Both the position numbers and the translations under genes were made by a program. The notes under the pieces were generated by a model. The model ran no database searches. It saw only the letters and a program-made list of their open reading frames with translations, and had not been told where the DNA came from. This document shows positions 34,431 through 43,540 of a stretch of 64,000 bases of DNA, piece by piece (within the stretch, counting starts at the first letter, position 1; every line of letters starts with the position of its first letter). The stretch is from Chitinophaga pendula. GTDB taxonomy: Bacteria; Bacteroidota; Bacteroidia; Chitinophagales; Chitinophagaceae. The stretch is taken from assembly GCF_020386615.1 (NCBI RefSeq), contig NZ_CP077769.1, forward strand, positions 7,055,501 through 7,119,500, read 5' to 3'.

Positions 34431-37400
34431 CTATTTCACAATCTCTACCCACTTACCTGGTACAAAAGCGTGTATCTTATTATCATACATCGCTTCACAG
34501 GAAGTGGCTGGTAAATAATACCGTCCCAGATAAGCTGCATTAAGCAGCACATTGTAAGTAACTGCCTTACGTTCCTCAATATTGAAATAAGTATAGACGC
34601 GGTCATCCCGTATATCCATATAGGTATAAGGAGATGTCTGGAACGCACTGTCGCTTTCCATCAAACGGGTGTTTAATATCTCCCATCCGGATGGGAACAC
34701 CTGCGTTAAGGCCATCTGCTCATAGTAACCACGGTTACCCGGGTTTTGTATCGTCACCGTCGCCATAAAGTCCGATCCTTGTTTTAACGTAGCCGGATCC
34801 AACGGCTTGCCGTCGCGGGTACGATACTGCACCTGCATACCCAATACTGCCGGATTGTTCTCCGCCACCGGCTCACGGCCTGCCTCCGGTTGTCCCTGTA
34901 AGATCAGCCTTGCATACAGCACATTCTGACCATTGTTATGAATACTGATCGTTCCACTGGCACTGTTAACATTAACCGGCAACTGCGTCACATAAGAGTT
35001 TTCATTCACCACACCCTTGCTGCCACTCAACTGGTAAGAAAAACTCATCTTACTACCACCCGTATTCGCACCGCAGAATTTCGCAATGGCGATCAGGTTA
35101 TAAGCTGTCGTTTGTGTACTATACCAGGTGTCCTGGGATAATAACGCTGCCAGCTGTTTAACCAGTTCTCCTGCGCGGTTACGTTGGCCCAATAAGGTGA
35201 GCGTTTCCAGTATCATAGCACGGTCACGAAGATCCGAACCATAAGTACCGCCGAGCTGCGTATATGGTTTGACGTCAGTAGGTAGATTTTTTATAAGCGA
35301 ATTGGCGATCTCTGGCTGGCCGGATAAACGATAAGCTGCCGCCAGCCGCCATTTCGCTGCATCCGACAAATATTGGAAATTCTTTAGCCGGTTCATAGCA
35401 CCTAACTCAGGTACTTTAGCCACCGCCAGCAGATACAGCCGGTAAGCCTGTGTCAGATCGCCACCATAGAAGTTAGTTGTACTGGGTGCCCAGGCCGCTG
35501 CTTTATTGCGTTGGTACTTTTTCCATTGATCCAGGAAGCCCGCCGGCAATGTATAACCCCTGGCCTGCGCCTCCAGCATAAAATGACCAGCATAATTGGT
35601 GCCCCACTCGTCGGCATTACCCGGACCCGGCCAATAACTAAGACCACCATCAGAAGTCTGGAAGCCTTTCAACCGGTTAATACCCGCTTTAATGTTACGA
35701 TCAATTTCCGCTTGCTGACTTTCCTTCAAATTTGTCAATTGCCCCAGCACCAGCTGTGGGAAGACACCAGAAGTGGTCTGCTCCACACAACCATGAGGAT
35801 AAGCAATCAGGTAGCTCAACCGCTTAGCCAGGTTGAGCGACGGAATAGTAGATACCTCCAGGATACCTTTATTAGTACCTGCCATACCCACCGGTTGATA
35901 GCTGCTGCTCCATTGCTGACCGCCGATAAGCGTCTGCTCAGTAACATTGGTGATAACCGGGTTAGGATTACGCACCTCCAGCTCTATAGCCTCCTCCGCC
36001 TGCTCACGGCCACTGCTGGCACTGATCTTCACCTTCGCTATGCCCACCTGCGATTTAACACGTACATCAAAATAAACGAGTTGCTCTCCGGGTTGAGAGA
36101 AAGTAACTGTTTTAGTACGTTCCCCTACTACTTCCAGTAATCCGTTGGAGTTAAAAGTCACATTGACACTACGTATATTGTTCTCCAATCCGAACACGGT
36201 AACAGGTACCTGGATCACCTCCGTTGGCCCTAGTACCCTGGGTAAAGTAGTGAGCAGCATTAACGGCTTTTTAACAGCGGCTACTTTTTCTGCCTGACCG
36301 TATGCCCCGTCCTGTCCGGCTACTACCATTGCTTTTACCGATCCTATATAGGGTGGTAACTTAAATTGATGCGTCTGTTTTTGCCCCTTTTTTAAATAGA
36401 AAGGTCCCATAAATTTCACCACGGGTTTAAACCGGTTAGCCTTCGCCGAACTGGCACCCTTATCCAATCCTTCATCCCCACCGATACTGAGTATACGTTC
36501 CATATCCGCTCCCCACGCACCGATCACATAGTCAAACAGGTCCCATGTCTTTACTCCCAACGCTTCCCGGGCATAAAAAGCGCCGTGTACATCCGGTGTT
36601 TTAAATCGTGTCAGATCCAATAAACCTTCATCAACAATAGCCACCGTATAGGTCATCGCTTTCCCTTGTGCTTCAGATACCGTAATACTGGTAGTCTGCT
36701 CCGGTTGTAACGTCGCCGGTAGCGAGATCTGCGGCTTTAGTACCGTACCCGGATCTTCTATGGAAACAGGAATAGTACCATACATACGTATAGGCAGGTC
36801 ATTAACAGTCTGTGCATGTGGCTGCAGCAAACTGACGTTTACATATATGTTGGGCGCCATATTTTTCTCCGCCTTGAGCTTGAAAATGGTTTGCCCTTGT
36901 TTGGTATCCACCCAATATGTTTTAAGCACTTTACTGCCGGTCTCCACACTCAGTAATGCCCGCCCGCCGGCGCTGCTCGGTATGGTAAGCACAATGTCTT
37001 CCCCTGTCTTGTATTGCGTTCTGTCTGCCGTAAACACCAACATAGCCGCTTCGGCAGGGTGCTCTTTCTGCATCCTTTCCGCCCATCCCGGCCAGTCTAT
37101 GTATACAGCCTGCCCACTCGTATGTCCACTCTTCAGATCTTTAACACGGATCAGATAACGACCCCAATCCGGTTGCCGGATCAACAAATTCCATTTACCC
37201 TTACCTTGATGTAAAGTGATGGTCTCCTTCTGCAACAGCTGGTTATAACTGTCCTGTGTGAAATTGCTGAAATCATCAGACTCATTTTCATCCCACCACC
37301 ACCGCCAGCGTATCTTATATAATTCTACCTGCACCTCCTGCGTACCGCTTAATAACTGACCTTGCTCATTCACATTCACAATACTCACCTCATGCGGCTT

Positions 37401-40004
37401 GTCCGTTACCAGCATACCCGTCAGGCGGTCCCCCTGCGGAATACGGATACCCGTATAGGAAGCAAAAGGATTATAAGGCATAGAGAAGTGATCTATACTG
37501 AAATCACCTCCGGGCTCAAATACCTTCACTTCAAAATTCGCCTTCAACTGACCAGGAGCTAACTTACCCAATGGCAGATTAGCCTGCACAACCGCATTCC
37601 CGTCTCCGCTAAGTGGCCCTTCAAATACCGTTTTATTCTCCGTCTCAAAACGTGTTACAGGATCATCAAAACTATAGCCGTCAAATTTATTGAACTTGGT
37701 AGCCTGCGAACTCAATGCCACATCCACCTTCGCCTTCAGGTGTTGAGCAGTAGCGCCAAAAAGCCACATGGCAGATAAATTACCTTTGTTAGCCGAACTC
37801 TTGGATAAGGCAACCTGCTGTCCAAAGTCCAGATTGATCTTCAGACGGTTGGGCTTCACCGTTTCGATCTTAATGTTCTTCTGGAAAGAAGCGCCCCCGA
37901 TTTTTACCTTCGCACTCCAATTACCCGTAGGATCGTCCGCGCTAGTAAGAGTATTGAAATTATAGAAGCCATTCAATGGCTTGGACTGTATGATGCGTTT
38001 ATATAACTGCCCCTTGGGATTATACAATTCCAGCGTAGCCGGATGGTTGTCGGGCAACTTGTGCTCCTTGTCTTCCAGCACGAACGTTAAGAACAGACTG
38101 TCTCCTGGCCGCCATACTCCTCTTTCCCCGTATATAAAACCTTTTAGACCACTTTGTATCTCCGCTCCTTTCACATCAAAACGGCTCAACGGAAGCGAAC
38201 TACCATCATCCAGTTTAAGATAACCTCGCTCGCCTTCCTTTTTTGCGATCAGTAGGTAAGGCTTACGTTTTAACTCAAACATAGCCAGCCCTTCCCCATC
38301 ACTTTTCGTCTTATAGATCACCTGCTGCTGAAAGTCCAGTAGCTCAAGCTCCACATTCATCATCGGTTTGGTATCACGTATATCCGTTACGGCCACCACC
38401 ATACTATTATCATTGCCCCTCTTTACCGTAAGACCAATATTGGAAGCAATGATATTACGGGAAGCCCATTTGTTTTTATTATAGTAGGAATTGCTGCAGG
38501 GACTTTCCCGCTCTTGCCAATTGTATCCGTAAGGATAGTAGTTATCATATCGCGCCCAGAAATTGTCATCCTCGTCAATCTTCTCTCCGTAATAGGCTTC
38601 CTCATCCTCCGATTGAGTGTCGGCATCTGTCTCTTCCGTACTGGTACAAGTCTGCAGGGCATACGCCTTTCTGAAACCCAGCGTCACCCGGTAGATGGCG
38701 CCTGGCTCCGTACGCAGTAACTTCTCCATGTCCAGGTAGAATCGATTCTTCTTATGAAGATTGAGAGATTTGTCAGTATCCAGGCGGATCGTCTTTTGTA
38801 CAACCGGACTACCTACACGACGTAGTTCCTGGCTACCATCCAGGTTGTTTTGCTGAAGATATTGGGGGATGTTGTTTTCATAGATTTTAATGATGGTAAC
38901 GTCAACTGCGTTCAGGTTGACAGCCTCGAAGGGCATCACCAGTTTGCTGCTCTGTGGCAGGATCACCCCACGACCCGGAATGCTGACAGATGGCTGCGTA
39001 TTCTCAAAGTTTATATTGCCACTGAAGCCTTTACCCAACCGCTTATCAGTGACATTGATGATACCCTCATTGACGATAACAGTATAGTTCCCCTCCAGCC
39101 GGTTAGGCGTAAATACCTTTACCTCACTTCCCTCTATCGTATAACGCAGGTCACTTTGCCCGCTGATACTGATCAGCCCCTCCAGGTTCTGGGCAACACT
39201 GATCGGGTCCGAAAACTGAACCAGCAACAACTGTTCAGGATCACTGACCGCTTTTATATCCAACACTTTAAAATCACCTACTGCCGGTACTACAATGCTT
39301 TTTTTGCCATTACCAGCGGCTTTTAACGATCCGCCGTCCCAGCTGAGATCAAGATTACGAGCCTCACTTCCTCGTTGAATATTGGCAATAGTGAACCGCG
39401 AAGCCTTGTCCGACGCATTATGTTGCCAGGTCACCGGTAGCTGTTTACCATTATATTGTACCTTCAGTACTTTTTCGATCATCTGAGGATCTTCCACATC
39501 AGCAGTACTTACCACACCGGTCAGGTTCATACGGTCCAGAACAGTATTGCCGGATGCCTTTAAACCTCCGTCTTCTACCGTAAAAGAAGGTTTGATAACC
39601 CGGAACTCAAAATCAAAGGAATGAAGGTCTTTGGGAACGTCTATCAGTTTGGATAACTTAAAAGTTACATTGTAGGTCTTTCCTGGATCAAGATTTTCAT
39701 CTGGCCTGAACTCTATCGTAGTAGCATCCGCCCAGTAAGTCTTCCCCTTGATGGCAGGAGAGAAGTCGAATACTTCCTTCTCAAGCGGCTCATTCTGTGT
39801 ATGCGTTACATTTACATTGCCAGCCAGCTGCACGCGTATCGTACTCTGCTTGGAGATAACCCCCGCAGTATAGGCCTCAATATATTTGGCCATGGCAGGA
39901 TTCATCCCTTTCCGCTCTCGCTTACATCCGGTAAAGGTCAATAATAAGAAAACCAAGCAGCTGGTGATAACTGCTGCTACCGCGTACTTTGATCTAGGGT
40001 ACAT
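34431..40004 (-). CDS. Bacterial alpha-2-macroglobulin lipoprotein
   Basis: 1857 residues. A lipoprotein signal peptide (FTGC near residue 27) is followed by serial MG beta-sandwich domains, including the macroglobulin MG2 segment GVWRPGDSLFLTFVLED. A bait-region-like stretch precedes the complement-like thioester domain. The thioester motif is intact: C1406-V-E-Q in PHGCVEQ, so it can trap proteases covalently. The toroid-type alpha/alpha helices and a receptor-like C-terminal domain follow. It is translated with pbpC as an operon, the same pairing as yfhM-pbpC. It is thought to guard the periplasm against host or competitor proteases. Confidence 0.94.
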   Translation of the reverse strand: MYPRSKYAVAAVITSCLVFLLLTFTGCKRERKGMNPAMAKYIEAYTAGVISKQSTIRVQLAGNVNVTHTQNEPLEKEVFDFSPAIKGKTYWADATTIEFRPDENLDPGKTYNVTFKLSKLIDVPKDLHSFDFEFRVIKPSFTVEDGGLKASGNTVLDRMNLTGVVSTADVEDPQMIEKVLKVQYNGKQLPVTWQHNASDKASRFTIANIQRGSEARNLDLSWDGGSLKAAGNGKKSIVVPAVGDFKVLDIKAVSDPEQLLLVQFSDPISVAQNLEGLISISGQSDLRYTIEGSEVKVFTPNRLEGNYTVIVNEGIINVTDKRLGKGFSGNINFENTQPSVSIPGRGVILPQSSKLVMPFEAVNLNAVDVTIIKIYENNIPQYLQQNNLDGSQELRRVGSPVVQKTIRLDTDKSLNLHKKNRFYLDMEKLLRTEPGAIYRVTLGFRKAYALQTCTSTEETDADTQSEDEEAYYGEKIDEDDNFWARYDNYYPYGYNWQERESPCSNSYYNKNKWASRNIIASNIGLTVKRGNDNSMVVAVTDIRDTKPMMNVELELLDFQQQVIYKTKSDGEGLAMFELKRKPYLLIAKKEGERGYLKLDDGSSLPLSRFDVKGAEIQSGLKGFIYGERGVWRPGDSLFLTFVLEDKEHKLPDNHPATLELYNPKGQLYKRIIQSKPLNGFYNFNTLTSADDPTGNWSAKVKIGGASFQKNIKIETVKPNRLKINLDFGQQVALSKSSANKGNLSAMWLFGATAQHLKAKVDVALSSQATKFNKFDGYSFDDPVTRFETENKTVFEGPLSGDGNAVVQANLPLGKLAPGQLKANFEVKVFEPGGDFSIDHFSMPYNPFASYTGIRIPQGDRLTGMLVTDKPHEVSIVNVNEQGQLLSGTQEVQVELYKIRWRWWWDENESDDFSNFTQDSYNQLLQKETITLHQGKGKWNLLIRQPDWGRYLIRVKDLKSGHTSGQAVYIDWPGWAERMQKEHPAEAAMLVFTADRTQYKTGEDIVLTIPSSAGGRALLSVETGSKVLKTYWVDTKQGQTIFKLKAEKNMAPNIYVNVSLLQPHAQTVNDLPIRMYGTIPVSIEDPGTVLKPQISLPATLQPEQTTSITVSEAQGKAMTYTVAIVDEGLLDLTRFKTPDVHGAFYAREALGVKTWDLFDYVIGAWGADMERILSIGGDEGLDKGASSAKANRFKPVVKFMGPFYLKKGQKQTHQFKLPPYIGSVKAMVVAGQDGAYGQAEKVAAVKKPLMLLTTLPRVLGPTEVIQVPVTVFGLENNIRSVNVTFNSNGLLEVVGERTKTVTFSQPGEQLVYFDVRVKSQVGIAKVKISASSGREQAEEAIELEVRNPNPVITNVTEQTLIGGQQWSSSYQPVGMAGTNKGILEVSTIPSLNLAKRLSYLIAYPHGCVEQTTSGVFPQLVLGQLTNLKESQQAEIDRNIKAGINRLKGFQTSDGGLSYWPGPGNADEWGTNYAGHFMLEAQARGYTLPAGFLDQWKKYQRNKAAAWAPSTTNFYGGDLTQAYRLYLLAVAKVPELGAMNRLKNFQYLSDAAKWRLAAAYRLSGQPEIANSLIKNLPTDVKPYTQLGGTYGSDLRDRAMILETLTLLGQRNRAGELVKQLAALLSQDTWYSTQTTAYNLIAIAKFCGANTGGSKMSFSYQLSGSKGVVNENSYVTQLPVNVNSASGTISIHNNGQNVLYARLILQGQPEAGREPVAENNPAVLGMQVQYRTRDGKPLDPATLKQGSDFMATVTIQNPGNRGYYEQMALTQVFPSGWEILNTRLMESDSAFQTSPYTYMDIRDDRVYTYFNIEERKAVTYNVLLNAAYLGRYYLPATSCEAMYDNKIHAFVPGKWVEIVK

Positions 40005-40098
40005 GTAGGTTGGGTATTTTATGAATACATAAAGTTAAGGGAAATAATAACTAATATGCCATGAACGGTCTTATCCCTCACCTCCCTACGCAGAATGC

Positions 40099-41610
40099 CT
40101 ACGATACGACCTGGCCTTTCTCCAGCCGTAGAAAATGATCTACACATGCCGGTAATTCTTCCGTGTAGTGGGTGACGAATATCAATGTCACCTCCATATG
40201 CTCACAGAGGGCCTCTATTACTTGCTTGAAATGCAATTTCTGCTGTGCATCCAGCCCTTGACAGGGTTCGTCGAAAATGAGCAGGGGTGGTTGCTTCACC
40301 AATGCCCTGGCTAGTAACGCCAGCCGCTGTATACTCTCTGGTACTTGTTTAAAAGGCTCCTGTGCATACGACTGGATAGCTAATACCTCCAGCCATTGCT
40401 CTGCCGTAGCTAATTGCTCCGGAGTGGTCTTACCGCTTCGCCCGATAATGTCATGAAACCCCGATGCCGCCACCTGCAAACAGGTATCCCGGGAAGTAAA
40501 ATATTGATGCAGCTCCGGTGAAATGAACCCTATCTTCCGCTTGATATCCCATATGCTCTCTCCACTTCCCCTGCGCCGGTCAAACAATGTGATCCGGTTA
40601 GCATACGCCTGTGGATTGTCCGCATTAATAAGGCTTAGCAGAGTAGATTTTCCTGCACCGTTTGGCCCCAGCAAAGCCCATTTTTCATTAGCCCGGATGG
40701 TCCAGTTAATGCCGTTCAGAATATGCGCATTGCCATATTTTACCTGCACGTCCTCCATCTGTACAATCGTATGATAGCTGGCATTATTGGCAGACGCTAA
40801 CAGCCCTGGCAAAAGAGCTGCCATATGGCTGGTGTCTGCTGATTGTTCCTGGAGCACTTTGGGTAAAGCATCAAACTCCTCACGGGTATATTTGCCGGTA
40901 ATAGCCCCGTTATCTAGTGTCAATACATGGGTGACCAACGATGGGATCTCATGAGGGCTGGTGACCAATAATATAGTGAGTCCGTTTGCGATCAGCTGGT
41001 CGATCATCGCCGTAAAGTCCTTCCGTGCATTGACATCCAACCCAATAAACGGGTTGTCTAATAACAGCAATACCGGCCGCTGCAACAGCGCATGGGCGAT
41101 CATCACCCGCCGGGTCTCCCCATTGGATAACTTGATCAGCTCCTTATGCAGCAGTGGCGTTATTCGTAATGGAGCAACCAATGCCTCTTCAGCTGCCGTA
41201 GCGACTTTGTCTTCCCCGAACAGGTAAGACTGGACCGTAGGTGCATCGCCGGCATCACTGCTGTTGAATCGCTGCTGGTAATAGAACTCCGTAGTATTTG
41301 ACTTATTCCGGAAGTGATGGTGATGAGCAACCAATGTAAGCAGGTTACGATAATTAAAGTAAGGATCAGTGATAGTATGTTGCTCCCGGTAAGTGTCGTA
41401 GAAATGATAACGGATACCGCCATTGATAATATTGAACTTGCCGGCAATAGCATTCAGTAACGCAGTTTTACCCGATCCGCTACTACCGGTAATCGCCCAT
41501 TGCTCCCCTTGTAATATTCGCCAGTCAAGCTGCTGGAATAATGTTTTATCAAGATAACGTACCGTAATATGTTCAAGAGAAAGAAAGGGGATGGCTTCAG
41601 CGTGTTTCAT
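40099..41610 (-). CDS. ModF-like tandem ABC ATPase
   Basis: 503 residues with two ABC ATPase domains and no membrane segments. Domain 1 has Walker A GSSGSGKTALLN, signature LSNGETRRV and Walker B LLLLDNPFIGLD. Domain 2 has GPNGAGKSTLLS and LLIFDEPCQGLD, but its signature is degenerate (VPESIQRLAL in place of LSxGQ). This arrangement matches ModF/PhrA, a soluble ATPase linked to molybdate genes in E. coli, whose function is not settled. In domain 1's Walker B the catalytic Glu is Asn (LDNP), so ATP hydrolysis there may be weak. No molybdate genes are nearby. Confidence 0.85.
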   Translation of the reverse strand: MKHAEAIPFLSLEHITVRYLDKTLFQQLDWRILQGEQWAITGSSGSGKTALLNAIAGKFNIINGGIRYHFYDTYREQHTITDPYFNYRNLLTLVAHHHHFRNKSNTTEFYYQQRFNSSDAGDAPTVQSYLFGEDKVATAAEEALVAPLRITPLLHKELIKLSNGETRRVMIAHALLQRPVLLLLDNPFIGLDVNARKDFTAMIDQLIANGLTILLVTSPHEIPSLVTHVLTLDNGAITGKYTREEFDALPKVLQEQSADTSHMAALLPGLLASANNASYHTIVQMEDVQVKYGNAHILNGINWTIRANEKWALLGPNGAGKSTLLSLINADNPQAYANRITLFDRRRGSGESIWDIKRKIGFISPELHQYFTSRDTCLQVAASGFHDIIGRSGKTTPEQLATAEQWLEVLAIQSYAQEPFKQVPESIQRLALLARALVKQPPLLIFDEPCQGLDAQQKLHFKQVIEALCEHMEVTLIFVTHYTEELPACVDHFLRLEKGQVVS

Positions 41611-41766
41611 TGCTATTCAGTATTATTACTTGTCAGACGATCATATAACTCGTTGCAGATATGGCAGCGGGCCCATAAATCTAATACCTATAATTGTAAA
41701 ACTTAAATGTAAATTAGACAGTAACTTGCGACATTTTCGCATAGTACTCAGAAAAGCAAACCTTAT

Positions 41767-42210
41767 ATGAACTGGATAGTAAAACCCTTCGACACACTCA
41801 CTGGCACGGAAGTATACAATATCCTGCACCTGCGCAATGAAGTATTTGTACTGGAACAACAATGCCCTTACCTGGATACAGACTACAGCGACCAGAAAGC
41901 ATTACACCTGATGGGACTGAATGATCAAGGCCTATTGGTCGCCTATGCACGGTTGTTTGCACCAGGGATCAAATATGAAGAAGCATCCATTGGTCGTGTC
42001 GTTACTGCTCCGGCAGCCAGAGGTACAGGGGCCGGAAAATTATTGATAGAAAAAGCCTTGCAGGAACTGGAAGCACATTATGGTAAAGGGCCGGTGAAGA
42101 TCGGAGCACAACAGTACCTTACCCGGTTCTATAACGGTTTTGGATTTGAACAGACTAGCGAAATGTACCTGGAAGATAATATCCCGCATATAGAAATGCG
42201 CCTGAGTTAA
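41767..42210 (+). CDS. elaA: GNAT acetyltransferase, ElaA family
   Basis: 147 residues. The N-terminal pattern NILHLRNEVFVLEQQCPYLDTDYSDQ and the acetyl-CoA-binding loop VVTAPAARGTGAGKLL match ElaA-type GNAT N-acetyltransferases. The C-terminal FYNGFGFEQTSEMYLEDNIPHIEM completes the fold. The substrate is unknown. It is a lone plus-strand gene between minus-strand units. Confidence 0.88.
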   Translation: MNWIVKPFDTLTGTEVYNILHLRNEVFVLEQQCPYLDTDYSDQKALHLMGLNDQGLLVAYARLFAPGIKYEEASIGRVVTAPAARGTGAGKLLIEKALQELEAHYGKGPVKIGAQQYLTRFYNGFGFEQTSEMYLEDNIPHIEMRLS

Positions 42211-42241
42211 TGGGCTTCCTATATGCGGTGAAAAAAGAAAA

Positions 42242-43042
42242 TTATTTTTTGCTCTTGGGAAGTTCTATCTGCACATGCTGCTTCAGTCGCCATAACGGCA
42301 ACAAATAAGAAATCGAATATTGCATGTCAAACTGGGATTTCTTCGACCCGCTGCCATAACCAGGCATCACAATAGGAGGGAAGTCGCTGGGCGCTGAATT
42401 ACTTACACGCAGACGCTGCCGGATATTCCAGCCCAGATAAAGATTTTTAAGTACTTCCGTACGCAAACCCACGATCAACTCTACCCAATGCACCATCGCA
42501 TTGGTTTTGGGATAACTGCTGTTTACCTTGCCCCAATAAGGATCATTGATCACATAGCGGGGGGCTTCGTAAGTCATATGTCCGAAACCATACCGGATAC
42601 CACCATAGAACATATGATGCTCCTGGGGATCTAACTTCTTGAGGAAATTATAATCCACTCCGATAGTCGCAAAGAAACCATTGCCCTTATAATCGTAAGC
42701 CGTATCACTATGCGAAGTGTTGTTATAACCTATTTCCATCGCCGCATACAGGTTCTTCTTGATCCTCGCATCCCCGTTGATCACAATATCCGTACGATAA
42801 GGCTGAAAGAACTTTATCACGAAACGGCTGAGATCCAACCCTATCCTGATACCTCCCTGTAGATAGTAAGTGCTGTCCTTAAAAGCAGGCTTAGCCGGTT
42901 CGGCAGGTGCCGCTAACGCCTTTTTACCTACAGTATCTGTAGGCGTAGCCGACTTAGCAGGCTTAATTTGAGCGGGTGCCGCTACAGACACCAGCAGGCA
43001 TCCGCTAAAAATATAAGTTAATATTCGTGTCATTATCGGCAT
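42242..43042 (-). CDS. Outer-membrane-like protein, DUF6048 type
   Basis: 266 residues with a signal peptide (ending APAQ) and a Lys/Ala/Pro-rich linker, then a series of alternating strands ending in MQYSISYLLPLWRL, as in a small outer-membrane barrel. I recall this pairing with a cysteine-rich lipoprotein as DUF6048/DUF6452 in Bacteroidota; no function is known. The start could be M1 (43042) or M4 (43033); both overlap the end of the upstream gene, indicating translational coupling. Confidence 0.7.
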   Translation of the reverse strand: MPIMTRILTYIFSGCLLVSVAAPAQIKPAKSATPTDTVGKKALAAPAEPAKPAFKDSTYYLQGGIRIGLDLSRFVIKFFQPYRTDIVINGDARIKKNLYAAMEIGYNNTSHSDTAYDYKGNGFFATIGVDYNFLKKLDPQEHHMFYGGIRYGFGHMTYEAPRYVINDPYWGKVNSSYPKTNAMVHWVELIVGLRTEVLKNLYLGWNIRQRLRVSNSAPSDFPPIVMPGYGSGSKKSQFDMQYSISYLLPLWRLKQHVQIELPKSKK

Positions 43043-43502
43043 TTACTTCCCGGAGAATAAGTTTCAAAGAATCAATCGAATTATGAGTGGAGGTCACAGA
43101 GTCCAGCACGAAAAATGTCGCAAACCCGCATCCTGGCGAAACGAAATGCTGGGAACGTTTATAGTAAAAGTTGATCGTATCCGGTACACTGAAACTATCA
43201 ATACGCAGATAAAACCTGCTCACATCTGTCAACAGGTTAAGAGACAGATAAACCCTGCTCGCAGGGACACTTTTATAAACACTGTCCTTATCCCTCGTCA
43301 AGGCAAAAAGTGTAACATTACGTAAAGTAGTATCCCGGACATTCCCCGATGGATTGCCCAAAGCACTACTGTCAGGTTTGTAAAAGCGCATCTGTAAACT
43401 CGTAGTCAGACTCTGGTCGCATACTTTGGTCTCATTATCACAGGCAATGATACCAATGAGGAGACTGATAAACACCCATAATAACTTGGATCCGGGTTTC
43501 AT
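43005..43502 (-). CDS. Lipoprotein, DUF6452 type
   Basis: 165 residues with a lipoprotein signal peptide (lipobox IIAC, Cys21). The mature domain starts with CDNETKVCDQ and is mostly beta, with conserved-looking GCGFATFFVLDS and a C-terminal LREVNADNDTNINLYF. It is the first gene of a two-gene unit whose reading frames overlap by about 38 nt. The pair probably forms an outer-membrane or periplasmic complex. Function unknown. Confidence 0.7.
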   Translation of the reverse strand: MKPGSKLLWVFISLLIGIIACDNETKVCDQSLTTSLQMRFYKPDSSALGNPSGNVRDTTLRNVTLFALTRDKDSVYKSVPASRVYLSLNLLTDVSRFYLRIDSFSVPDTINFYYKRSQHFVSPGCGFATFFVLDSVTSTHNSIDSLKLILREVNADNDTNINLYF

Positions 43503-43540
43503 GTTCGTTGTAGTGTAATGCTGATTTAATGATTATCTCC

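Noticed and set aside
35511..36140. 209-codon open frame antisense to the alpha-2-macroglobulin gene
   Set aside because: Shadow of a long, well-supported gene; no motif.
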